In this document: piece by piece, positions 35,269-46,723 of the stretch | Layout: every line of letters begins with the position of its first letter | How positions within the stretch are numbered: the first letter of the stretch is position 1 | DNA from: Agrocybe praecox | Taxonomy: Eukaryota > Basidiomycota > Agaricomycetes > Agaricales > Agrocybaceae | DNA length: 64,000 bases | Reading direction: 5' to 3' | NCBI GenBank assembly: GCA_964017145.1 | Contig: OZ024844.1 | Coordinates: 744,001-808,000, forward strand | Made by a program: the position numbers and the translations under genes | The notes under the pieces: generated by a model | What the model was told of the DNA's origin: nothing | The model's input: only the letters and a program-made list of their open reading frames with translations | Databases searched by the model: none

Positions 35269-36387
35269 TTAGGCAACGGTAGCAGTGGTAGAGGCGGCGG
35301 AGGCTGTCGCCGAAGTAACAGCCGAGGCGTGCTTGTGGTGGTGCTTTCCGTGCTTGCCGTGCCTCAAGAGGCTGTGGCGGTGGTGCTTCTTGCCGTGCTT
35401 CTTGGGGTGGTGGACAGCAGATTCGGTTCCCTCAGCAGCAGTCGTGGTGTTGGATGCAGTCTTCTCTGCAGCCAATTCGTGATGCTCAGCAGCTTTCTTC
35501 TTGTGCAAGAAAGAGAAGAGTCCACGAGCAGCGACCTCGGGCTGAAAGATAATCGATCAGTTGGAGATTCAACTGATATCATAGTATGAAAATACTACTC
35601 ACAGCAGCAGCGCCAGCATCACCACCAGCGGATGGGTCAGCAGGTGCAGCAGCAGCACCGGCGTCGGCGGCAGCAGCAGCCTTGTGGTGGTGTTTGCCAC
35701 CCTTGCCGTGTTTGCCATGTTTGCCGTGCTTACGACCGTGTCCACGCTTGCCGCCCTTACCGCCGCGGCGTCCACCCTTCATACCACGTCCCATTCCTCC
35801 ACCTCTCTAGAATAAGGAAAGAGATATTAGTACTGATCGAAATGAGAGGATCAACGAATCAGACGCACTGGCATGGGCTCACGGGCAGCAATAGGAGCTT
35901 GCTGGGTGGCCTCAACGGTAGGGGAAGTAGGAGCAGATGCAGAAACCTCAGCGGCGGCAGCAGCCTTGTGGGCGTGCTTGCCTTTGTGGTGACGGTGCTT
36001 GCGGCGGAGACCGTTCTTGCCGTGTTTGTGGTGTTTACGGTGGGCGTGCTTTCCGTGGCGACCGTGTTTACCATGTTTGCCATTGGCTTTCAAGTGACTG
36101 GCGGCGTTGGTAGTTTGTTCAGCTTGGGTGGAGCTTTCAGTGCCAACTTCCTGAGTTCCGGTGCTGGAAGAGACACCAGTAGCATCGGTGGAGGAAGAAA
36201 CACCAGTAGCGCTTGAAGGACCGGCACGAGCGTACATATCTTCGAGGTCCAGGTCGAACATGCGGGCATCGAGTTCATCAAATTCGCGCTCAGAAAGGTC
36301 GAAGGTGTCCATGGAGGCAGGGAGAGCCATGACAGCACCGGTGGCGGCGAGGCAGACAGCGATAGCGAGAGTGGTCTTGGAAGGCAT
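35269..36387 (-). CDS. Secreted Lys/His/Gly-repeat protein, unknown function
   Basis: Exons 36387-35869, 35806-35603 and 35541-35269 sum to 996 nt, 331 residues. Signal peptide at about residues 1-22 (ending VMALP). An acidic segment follows (DLSEREFDELDARMFDLDLED), then a Ser/Thr-rich spacer. Three blocks of KHGKHG-type repeats come next (near residues 103-140, 185-215 and 275-315), separated by Ala-rich runs; the second block starts RGGGMGRGMKGGRRGGKGG. Dibasic KR and RR sites could be Kex2 targets. The basic, His-rich repeats could bind metal, polyanionic wall polymers or nucleic acid; this is inference. I know no named family. Confidence 0.8.
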
Positions 36388-37880
36388 GTTTAATGAATGG
36401 ATTTAAAAGAGAAGAGTTCTGCGAGAGGAGGAAGCCGTCAGCAACGATGAGGAGGCATTGAGGAACGATATGAAAATTTACTTTGTAAATTGAAGTCGAA
36501 TTGATTTGGAGGGAGCCGGCCCTTGTAGTATCTGAAAGATGGGTTAGACATGGATAATAGAGTAAACGATAGAGCGGACGCACTGGTTATGCGTAAAGCG
36601 ATATGAAGATGCACCTGGCACTTGAGAATGTAAGGATGACTTCGACCAGGCTTATATACCTGGCTACGGCATGTTAATCCCCCAAAACGGTCGCCGAGAA
36701 GCCACGATACATGTCAATCAAGGGCAGCACAGGAAACCCTGAAACACCATGTATGAACCACGGAGCGCTCCCACCCTGAGCTAACTGTTGGCAGATAAAA
36801 ATAGAGACCTGAGTAAAAACCGGCCATAAACGGCTTTCTGAGGTTTGGTGTATACCAATCGAGGATGCCTGCAATTGTGTCTTCAACAAACTAAGGTTGA
36901 AAACGCGTCCTATGAGAAAAGAAAATCGTAAGTCAAGCATACTGCGAGGCCGCTCTAAAAGATTCTACTTGCGTATGGTTAACGGCATAATGAAATCTCC
37001 TGCGCTCTGATGAAACAGTTAGTAGTCCCATAAGTATGTAGTAGGCCAAAGATGGCATATCACTACAACAATGGAGATCATTCCCACAGGTCGAGTTGCC
37101 ATCATCGTTACGGCCCTGCTGAAGCTCCAGCTTGGCTCCAACACTCCAAGTCTCCAACTCCCGCTCCGTTCGTAAAGGATGCAGTGTCCGATGCTATGTA
37201 TGTACATAGTCAAACTTGGAAAAAAGCCTTTAACATCCGTGGTGTCGGCTCCAATTTGAACATAGCAGGTATATTTTGCTTTACCCATCCAAAAAATCAA
37301 CGAAAGAGTGAGCTGAAAAGTCGGACTTAGAGTGTTTTGTCAGTTCTTTTCGCATCGACTTTATCCCCCTGTCGAACATATCATTTTGAATGAAGTGACC
37401 GCTTGAGCCATGGCCAGTTTATGCATTACGTATGTTCATAAGCGGTTCTTCGTGTAGATAGGTACCACCAAGTTGCCAACCAGGCTGGCATGTAAAATTA
37501 CTCTGCTTAAAAAGCAAAGCAGGCACTCGAATCGAAGGCATGACATGATGGACGACAATCAAATTCGCGATGATCCACAAATATCCCGAGAAATGCGAAG
37601 ATCAGTTGGCATGAAAGTGGCACATAAGAAAATGAGAAGTGGTTGTATGGATCAAGTGTTTGACATCTATATTGAATCCGGGGAAACCGGTGTGTTCGAT
37701 GGTTGTCGCCAGTTGGACGGAGCAATTAATAGGCGAGCCATCTTTGATATAAACGCGACTACGACTGCGAGAACAAGGTAAATATTAGATGCAACATATA
37801 TGACGCAATAGCAGTATAAGAATAGTAAGAATATAGACTCACGACACAGTATCCGTTATGTGGTTACCACTCATTTAGAT
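36388..37880. other. Intergenic spacer (1.5 kb)
   Basis: No supported gene. ORFs of 70-100 codons on both strands (37052-37330, 37473-37781) lack splice support or recognisable composition. It contains the promoter of the His/Lys-rich gene and the 3' flank of REV1. Confidence 0.45.
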
Positions 37881-40800
37881 TTATTTGTAAGAAAGCCGAC
37901 CTCCAAATCGTTTGCGGGTAACTTCATCCATCTTCTCCTGGACACCATGACAAGCGTTCCACCATGCATCTCCGACTCTATTTCTAATTCTTTGGCTGGA
38001 CTCTGGACCTTCGTCGTCCGACTCATCAGAATAGCTTTCAGAGGCGGGGAAAAGGCGCCTTAGAAGCACCAACCACCACTTCATGACCGCTACTGCTCTC
38101 TCCACCCCAACATCGGTCGCCTGTTCTCGGTCAACGGATTGGATAAGAAATTTAGCCAGAAACTCGACGTCTTTATCTCGCGGCGGCCATTTTCGATAGG
38201 TCATAACCCAAGTCTCGACTATTCTCTGGATATCATCCGTTTCCGTGAAGTATAGCTTCTCTTTCTTTTCTTTCCCTTGTTGACGCAGGAAAGGAGGCTG
38301 TGGGTGTCGCGCTTTTGGTTTTGGGGCCCGATATACGACATAATCGGGTGGCAATTCATGCTTTTTGGGTTTGAGAATCTTCCTCTCAGCAGGAGGTTCC
38401 GGGATATACCCTTTGTCCTTGACAATGCGCGCTCTTGTCAACTGTTCATGTTGTATCTTAGTAGGTAGAGCGCGGAAGACATCAGGATCAAGATTTAGAT
38501 CCCTTAAAGCGGCATCGGTGATTTTCACCCCAGCGGCCTTCTTAGCTGCCTTTTCTTTTTCCTTTTCCACCCATGCATGGAGTGCACTTTTGTGTGTGGG
38601 GATAGCAGCGCGACTACGAGGTGCTAGTTGTTGTGTTATTCGCTTATTGTTAGCGTAGCTATTATGAGTCGTCGATTTCTGTGGAAATATTCCCGGAGTC
38701 GTAGAACGTCTGTTCATAGTCGTCGCGTTATTTGCTTTCATCGGATTTTGCGGAAATATACCAGGAGTAACCGAGCGCCTGTCATTCACAGAGACGAAAG
38801 GGGAAGCCGAGCGACGCTTGTATTCGTTCTCGAGTTCTTCACGGACATCCTGAGGAAGTGCGTCAAAGACGCTCTTATCCACTTGTGAGAAGGAAGGTAA
38901 ATCGAATGAAACAGTTGGCGGCTTGACGGGATCTCCCATAGTAAGATCTTCTTTCTTTTCCAGTGTCTCTTGTATGGGTGCAACGACGTCTTTGGATGAG
39001 CCAATTGCAGCAGCAGCTCTCGGCCTAAAAGGTAGCACCTTTTGGCCAGGAAGTACAGCGCTTTCCGCTGAGGCTGATTCAAGTTTCTGCACTTGAATGC
39101 CAATACCTCTTAGCTCTCTCGGATCGAAGTTGAAAGACTTAAGCAGCCGGCAGGCATGGTCGCCAATTATTTGATTATCATTTGTCGCTTTCCCGCCTGG
39201 GCCAAGAAGAGGCATTTGTTTATTGAATAAGTCGCACACCCCATGTCCAAGGAACTGGGACATTAATTTCAATGAAAGAGGTAAATATGGTTCAGGCAAA
39301 ATGGGTTACCTTTGGGGGCTCAACAGGAGCAAGAGGGTCGCGTTTCATTATCTTCAGCGTAATGGATCGCCCAAACATCCCAATAGCATCGAGGCGCTTC
39401 TTGACTTCAGACGCCATTTGATATATGAACGTTTCTGCTTGTTCATTATTCTCGAAGCGGATGCCGTACTGAAACCAGAGGTTACAAAATTATAATCGAT
39501 AAATACGATGTGACAACTTACATTAATTTCGCAAGAAACTGACTTGCGCGGTTTGTCTGATTCCAATTTTTTGTCGTCGATACCTCGAAGTGCATTGTAC
39601 AGGGTTTCGCCGGTTGTTTTGCCCAGAGCATCTATGAGAACACCTTTGCTCTTGTTTGTCAAATCTGCCAGATTTGCGCTGCCCAGCTTCTCGATTGCTT
39701 TCTGTTTAGTTGACCAACCGAATCCGTGGAGGTCAGATATATTAAGAGGAGCGAGAAGAGCCGGAACTTCTTCAGGCAACAGATGATATGATCCACCTGG
39801 TTTGGCGCGTCGAGTCGCCAATCGCGCCAGAAGGATGTTGTGCGATATGCCGATACTGACTGTGAGCAATCAGGGTAAGTTAGTAACATGGATCCGTACG
39901 TCTGACATGACAGACTCAATCACTCACTTTCGCAGCCGGTAGCTTTTCGAACTTCAGCACGGATTTTTTCTGCGTAATCTTTCGCTGGGTCGTGTACGCC
40001 AGATTGTCCCCGAAGATGATTGACCGTAGTACTAACATCAATAAGTGCCTCATCAACAGACACTGCTTGAAGATCGTCGGCATGCGACATGAGTACAGTG
40101 TAGAAGAGCAGAGAATATTGTTTGTAGCGTTCAAACTCATATGGGATAGTGATGACATCAGGACAGAGTTGACGAGCTTGCTGCAAGCTATATAATGCAA
40201 AATCAGCTGATTCACTAGAAGCACTGGCAAAACATACCTCATTCCATTCTTGATTCCAAATTTTCTGGCTTCATAACTGGAGCTTGCGATCTCACTTGTG
40301 CTAGATGCGCCTCCTTGAGCACCTTGAGAATGGCATACGACCACGGGTTTTCCTTTCAACTCCGGCCTACTAATCAGACCAGCTGATACAAAAAAACAAT
40401 CAAAGTCGCAATGCATGATGACACGGTCTTGATCATCCACGGCCTTCGCTTTACCTTTCCACTTGGACGGCGACTTCATGACTAGCTCAGCCCCTCGCAT
40501 GCTGACGCCCGCAGTCTCCGAGTCAATTTTCCCAACGTGCTCTACTGAAGGACCTGCTTCCGCACGTTCCTGCGCTTCTTGAACAAGACCCTTGAGTTCG
40601 GATTTCCATGTCGACAAGTGGTGTAGCCGTGAATTTTTGTAGTACCCGTCTATGAAATCCGAGGAGACAGACGTGTGCGCCTTTCTCCAATCTGGATTTT
40701 TCATTGCTCGTTGAGCACTTGGATTGGACTTGTCCGCCGCATATCCCGGTATAAGCGCAGCGTGCTCGCGGGTGAGGGGATCCGTTGTATATACAGGAAC

Positions 40801-41665
40801 GGGTGTTTCTGCTTTCTTCGGTTTCAGGAACGTCGACGAAGTCGGCTTGGAACGAGAATCCGAGCTTGAAACCTTCTGTAAAGTTTGTTGATTGTTTTTG
40901 ACCCCTTGCGTACTCTCTTGCCTCTCTTCATGGATGTACATGTAATTCCTCCACGGTAAAAGGCGACCTTCTTTGACACTTTCTGTTATCCATTCCGGAC
41001 GTGCCACCTTCATATTTTTGAATTCACGGATTTTGGCTGGTGTGAGGGAGCAAGTAAGGATGTGCGTCCTGCGAAACATTAATGCCACGAATTTCAAGAA
41101 AAGACACCACCATGCGTACACTGTCGCTTTCTTGTCAAGATAAGCATGAAAGATACCCCCATGATGGACAATTAACTGTCGCAGATCCTGCACAGACGGT
41201 TTCGTCCAGCCGTTTATCTAGTTGGGTAATGTAAGATTATGATTATGGTATGATTGTGATAATTGAACGCACGTAAATCGCGAGACCTGCGAATATTCCA
41301 TCCTCGTTATTACCCCCCGAGCTGCCTGACTGACTCATTTGCGCATTTTGAATCTGCAGCTTTGCCCGTTTCCTCCTCATGTATTCCCCGAAGTTTCCAA
41401 AGTGGGCGGGACCGTAAGTATCATCTTTTGCATCAACATCAATGACCGTTTCTTGTTCTTCCTCAAGCTCACTGTAGCGGCGTTTCAACGGTTGTCCGGG
41501 CGGTGGTGGCTCGGTGACTTGCGAATCTGTAGACCCCTGCGATGGTTTTTGTTCGACTACATCCCCAGGAAGAACCGCAGTTCGCAAGGCCTCCAGAAAT
41601 TGCGAATCATCTTCGTCGAAGTAGTCAGATGAGTTGGTTTGCGACGCCTCCGGCACCATTGACAT
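37881..41665 (-). CDS. REV1: DNA repair protein REV1 (translesion DNA polymerase)
   Basis: Exons 41665-41273, 41217-41120, 41068-40238, 40187-39928, 39859-39522, 39468-39310 and 39254-37881 sum to 3453 nt, 1150 residues. An N-terminal BRCT domain is followed by the Y-family polymerase: MHCDFDCFFVS (first metal Asp pair), SLQQARQLCPDV, VSVDEALIDVS (SVDEA catalytic motif), SIGISHNILLARLATRRAKP, and DLHGFGW. Two ubiquitin-binding motifs follow, FDALPQDVREELENEY and VFRALPTKIQHEQL, then a C-terminal helical domain (RIVETWVMTYRKWPPRDKDVEFL) that recruits other translesion polymerases. Rev1 inserts dCMP opposite abasic sites and scaffolds Pol zeta. A disordered stretch between polymerase and second UBM contains two copies of RRS(V/T)TPGIFPQ. 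Confidence 0.95.
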
Positions 41666-42208
41666 CCTAGCACTTCACATAGTCATTCGAAGAGGTATGG
41701 AGTACAGATTAGACGATATTAAACAAAGATTTAAAGCAGATGAAAGTTTGGTACGAGATTCGACGGTCGAGAGTGGAGACCTGATTCGACTCGCGCGCGA
41801 CGCGGCACCGGAAAACAGCATGCTTTTCTCGTGACTTGCCGGGTGCCGTCAGTTTTTGACCGCTTGAAAGGACAATGAAAGGGTATCGGAGAAGTTTGAA
41901 AGATGATAGATCAATCATTAAAGTACCAATGCCCTGTGATAATTGCCTCAATGCTGTTGACCCCGAGGACCGTCTGATTAGATGAATGTTATGTGAGTCT
42001 TCAGGTGTTTCCAGTTGTTTCTCCGGGGTGACTCGTGTGCTATGGTATTACCGCGTCTAGTGTATGCGTTTATGATAGGAACAAGTTCTCAGATTGCATC
42101 ACTCCTTTGAATGATAAGGGAGACTACATCAGAGCGACCGAGTATGTATCTCACAGGCGACGTTCCTTTACTAACCATCCCCATTCTTCCCTCTGTCAAT
42201 CCAGCAAC

Positions 42209-43561
42209 ATGGCAAACTTCCAGACTCTTCATTTTCCCATTTTTCCCTCTGTCAATCCGGAAGATGACCTGAAGATGACCTACGCAGATGCATCGAGCGT
42301 CTGGGAAGAGCTCGATAAATTTTACAAAAGCAACGTGGCATACTTTCAGCCCTCTGTCAAAGATGCATCGAGCGTCTGGGATTCGGTCAATAAAATTTAC
42401 AAAAGCAACATGGCATACTTCCGGCCCTCTGTCAATCCGGAAGACAACCTGAAGATGACCGACGCAAATACATCGAGCCTCTGGGATCCGTTCATTACAC
42501 TTTACGAATTTAGCAACATGGCAAACATCCAGATTCCCCTGAAGATGACCATCGCAAACGCATCGAGCATTTGGGATTTGTTTGCTAGACTTTACGGGAG
42601 AAACATACGGGGTGCATTGGAGATGACGTTGAAAATCGCCAAATTTGTTTCTCCCATTGCAGAATATACTCTCAAAGGTCGGAAATTCATGAGCATAAAA
42701 TAGCACGGAATTACTGAAGTAGTCTCTTCTTCATAGTGGCTTTATACACCTTCAATAACGTCGTCATACTGGAACCTCAAAGGCGGCGAAAGTCGGACAT
42801 GAGAACATTTTTTGTTCGTACCCACATGGAAAATTTGATGAACGAGTTAATTTGGTACGTTCAAATTGGAATGATCCTATGGACAAGAATCTAATGCGCT
42901 ATTGTAGTGTAGTATTCTTCCAGGGTTTTCAACTCATTTTCACCAAAGAGCAAGAGAAGAAGGAATTCGATAACTTCCTTTTAACAGTTTCTAGTGACAT
43001 TTCTAAATGTGGGAGCGATTTAGACCTCTATTTTGATCAAAATCCCATTGGTGAGAAGGAATCAACCACCCAACATCATTGTATCTATGCTTAATGCACA
43101 TCACAGCGAAATTACTGAACTCTCGGAAAAAAGTTGAGAAGAGAATTTTACATCACATTCAGACATTCGATCGCCACAGCTCAAAGCTCCAGGTCTGTAC
43201 AATTTTCTTCATTGCTAACTACATCAAATTTATACCAGACGATTTCAAGGAGATGACTGCGCCTTTTCTCCGCGACAGAAATAATTCCTTTTCGAACAGG
43301 AGGGCCTCGATCGGTGGACCTCCACAGCTTTCCTCCACAACAATACCAGCTTCCATTTCCATATCTGAATCTGGACCTTGGACTGGAGGTGTACCTCTCA
43401 CAATCATCGATTCTTTGGGTTCAGTATCGCAATCATTGTATTCGTATGCTTCATCGAGGACGACTTCGACCTACTATGGTCATTTTTACACCAGGCGGGC
43501 TTACTCCGAAGAATGTCCAACACTTTGTCTCTTCGGAGAGCACGTAGTGTTGACTCATTAG
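42209..43561 (+). CDS. Hypothetical protein with four degenerate internal repeats
   Basis: Exons 42209-42677, 42737-42854, 42908-43050 and 43107-43561 splice in frame to 394 residues. Residues 1-130 hold four repeats that each begin SN(M/V)A and later contain (A/T)SS(V/L/I)W and a short amphipathic stretch. Repeats one and three add an extra PSVNPED-LKMT piece, so units differ in length. The middle is charged and helical (FTKEQEKKEFDNFL, SRKKVEKRILHHIQ). The end is Ser/Thr-rich. No family recognised. The frame is open upstream to an ATG at 42035, so a longer N-terminus is possible. It is divergent from REV1, with start codons 540 bp apart. Confidence 0.6.
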
Positions 43562-43851
43562 TACCCTATTAGAATATACGTAGAATCTTGTCCGGTATTT
43601 TCAAAAAGGTTTTTATTCTGGACTCTTCCTTTTAAACGATTATGCAGCGGCCGCGTTATACAGTGCTTAAGTTGATCCTCATTCCATTGCGGTATTGGCG
43701 AGAATCACTGCAAAGAGGCTCAACAGCCAGAGAAATCAAGTACAAGTTTCTAAGCGCTCATGATTCTGATCAATCGTTGGACGTAATGTGGTATATGGGA
43801 AGCCATTTCGTTAAATTTCATTTAAATAAGAAATCAGGAAAAACTCCCGTA

Positions 43852-44869
43852 TTACAGCTCAGCACCTGGCTTCTTTCCGCTAGCAAGGAAAAGTGTGCTC
43901 TCCTTACCTAGCATCCTAACACGAGAAAAGTCTTCAAACCTGAACTGGATCAAGCCAGCCTCGACAAATGCATCTCTCATAATTTCGGCAGTCAGGCCCA
44001 CTTTGTGCGGCACCGAACTATCATGAGAGTCGTCAGTGGGCAGCGCTTCTTCCGATTCTGCCTTGGTAAAATCGACGACCAACAAGACTCCATTTGGTTT
44101 GAGGAAGTACGAGAGCATCTTGGTCATTTTGTTGATGTCCTCGAAATGATGATAAGATGCTGCGCACTACGTGAACAAAGAAGTGTATGTATCAATTTCT
44201 CTCTTGATCGATGTACGTATCGAAAATAACTCACCGTAATGACATCAAATTTCAATCCATCAAGCTCTCCATCTTCGCCTTTTAGCTCGACTGCGACAGC
44301 GTGCATCTTTTCGGAAGAAATCCCTTTCTCGGAAACCCATTGGTTGAAAAGAACAACCGGAGTTTCACTAATATCGACCCCCACTATTTGTTTGGTGTAA
44401 GGTTCCAATTGTCGTGCTATGAGGCCTAAGGACCCTTTCTCGTTACCTCAAGTCGAAGGATAAATATCTGGATAAACGTACCGGCGTTGGTTGCGAAATC
44501 GAGGACGGTCGTAGCTTTCTTGCTGAAATTATAATTCTTTAGCATCTCTGCTGCAGACCTAAAAAGAGAAATGATCGGAGGTTGAGCTATTGATACGCAC
44601 AAAGCAAACTACCTTTTAGCCAGAGCAATCCATCTCGGGTCTTCATGGCAATGTGAGGCAATGTGGTTGAAATGTTTCTTGTTCGCTCTAATGATATCAC
44701 CGCCTTCAAATTTGTGCTTCTGATGCTCGTGTGAGTGGTAATGCAAATCCTCCGTGTGTCAGTTACGAACTGATATCAGTATTTCCTCCGCGACATGATA
44801 ATATTCGACTTTGGGCTTCAGGCTAGGATGATCGAGATCAAGCATAAGGAGTTCAGAATAGTCCGACAT
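43852..44869 (-). CDS. SAM-dependent methyltransferase, copy 1
   Basis: Class I methyltransferase (UbiE/Methyltransf_11-like). Translation starts at 44869 (MSDYSELLMLDLDHP); splicing joins RWIALAKR to SAAEMLKNYNF, then motif I VLDFATNAGLIARQL, the acidic VGVDIS at the end of strand 2, GLKFDVIT, then SYHHFEDINKM and FLKPNGVLLVVDF (motif III region). About 290 residues. The second exon is His-rich (HYHSHEHQKHK). The intron after the 25th codon uses GTCGCG as donor, which is a weak fit, so the N-terminus is the least certain part. Substrate unknown. Copy 2 lies 370 bp upstream on the same strand. Confidence 0.82.
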
Positions 44870-45240
44870 CGTTGCACAGTGACGCGGATCTTATCGAACA
44901 GCAAGAAGAGAGATTATCGTGATATCTGGAATTCGTTGCGAGTGATTTGTATTGTTTATATATTTTGATAGAGCCATTAGGACTTGGGCTCGGACGAATT
45001 GCTTTCCCTGAATTGAGGATTGGCAATCATGACGTATTTTGTGAAATTAACCGAGCCTACGTGTCGGCCGTGCACACGAATACGAGCGGCTGGTATTAGT
45101 AAATGTTCCATCATTCATGATCATCATAGCAATGTTTGTCAATGCGTCATAAACCGTCGACGAGAAAGGAGATCATTTGTCGACCATCCGGGATTATGGG
45201 CAGTGGGACCGTTTTCGTACGCCTATAACTCCAGTGCCTA

Positions 45241-46181
45241 CTACACCAATGGCTTAGTCCCAGATGCGATGAAGAGCTGGCCTTCCTTTCCGTGTAATAT
45301 CACGGTAGCCATGATGTCGAATTTGAACGAGGTCAAGGCAGCACCATCAAAAGCTGCTTGAATCGCCTCTCGACTTATTCCATGCTTGTGGGCGACGACA
45401 TGCTGAACATGTTCAGGAAACAGAGTATCGGCACCGGATTCTCGGCCATGGTGTTGGTGGTGGTGATCATGATCATGTTCGTCTTTTTTCTTCTGGGTGA
45501 TGTCCACTACGAACAACACTCCACCAGGTTTCAGGAAAAACGACAGGATCTGGGTGATAGTGTTGATGTCCTCGAAGTGATGGTAAGACACGGAGCACTA
45601 AATGGAATCAGCTATCAAAGGTGTATAGCAAAAGCGGTGTATATGCACCGTGATGACATCAAATTTCTGTCCGTCAAGCTCCCCATCTTCGCCTTTGAGT
45701 TCATCGCACACGGCTCGCATCTCTTCCGGAGGAATACCTTGATTCGATACGCGCTCGTTAAAAATGTCGACTGCGCCTTGACTGATGTCTACTCCAACGA
45801 GCGATTTCGTATAAGAAGCTAGTTCTCTGGACAATAGACCTAGTCACATTTGAACAGCTGATATACTTGTAGTCGCGGTAAACGTACCTGTATTACATGC
45901 AAAATCCATCACCGAGGTGGACTCCTCGTCAAAGGTGTATCTTTGTAGGATCGCTTGAGCCGCCCTGCACCAATTGTCAGCACTTGAAGTTCATCGCCCC
46001 CTAACAATGATCCCAACACGAACCTCTTCGCCAGTTCCACCCATCTCTTGTCCTCATTGTGCGAAGCAATTTGGTTGAAATGTGTCTTGTTTGCAGATGC
46101 GATATCTTGGGAATCCAATCTTGCATCAGGCGTAGGATCATGAATAGGCTCGTATACGTCAAGTGTGATAATATCCGACAT
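45241..46181 (-). CDS. SAM-dependent methyltransferase, copy 2
   Basis: Paralogue of the preceding gene with the same intron positions. Start at 46181 (MSDIITLDVYEP). Motifs: ASANKTHFNQIASHNEDKRW, SVMDFACNTGLLSREL (SAM loop), LVGVDISQGAVDIF, GEDGELDGQKFDVIT, SYHHFEDINTITQ, FLKPGGVLFVVDI. After this comes an insertion rich in His and Asp (DEHDHDHHHQHHG), absent from copy 1, before HKHGISREAIQAAF. About 270 residues, ending GTKPLV. An upstream in-frame ATG at 46214 exists but the MSD start is shared with copy 1. Substrate unknown; the His run might bind metal. Confidence 0.83.
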
Positions 46182-46723
46182 CTCGAAAGGAAGTAAGTAG
46201 TTCTGAGATAGCATTGACGAAAGACGTGCCCTTATATTCCGGAATCATTGGACCGATTGATCCGCTTAATCGGAACAAAAAGGTAAAATCTACGTCGAAC
46301 ACATGAGATTTTAGAATTTTGAGGAAATTCGAAAACATAGACATCTTTACCTTGCTCCCCGATGCAATTTTTTAGACTGAGGTCACGTATTATTTGTTCG
46401 AGCCATTCGTAAACTCGAAATTCCAATAAAGCTTGAGCAATATGGTTACTTCCAATTTTGAAACGTTTTTTACTGAACGCCTGGTAGTAGTTGAGCTTTA
46501 TTGTGACAACGGACTGTTATGTCGAGCCTCTTTGAATATTTTTGGCCAAGCACAGGAAACGCAGGGTAAGTGTTATCCACCGATAACAAGGTCTCAAAGC
46601 ATTCACAAGTCATGCGCACGAGGGAGGGATCGACGACACAACTCAAGCTCAATTGTAACTTACATCCGGAAAGTACCCCAGTGTGTGCCAGTTCCGTCGA
46701 AGAACTAATTCTGTGGGGAGATT

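Noticed and set aside
37473..37781. 102-codon plus-strand ORF
   Set aside because: No family resemblance, no signal peptide or splice context; likely a chance ORF in the spacer.
42089..42706. 205-codon minus-strand ORF with CHVAKF-like repeats
   Set aside because: Exact antisense of the spliced repeat gene; its repeats are the reverse complement of the sense repeats and it has no splice-supported continuation.
43193..43238. Possible intron in the repeat-protein gene
   Set aside because: GT-AG bounded, but its removal shifts the frame into an early stop, whereas read-through stays open.
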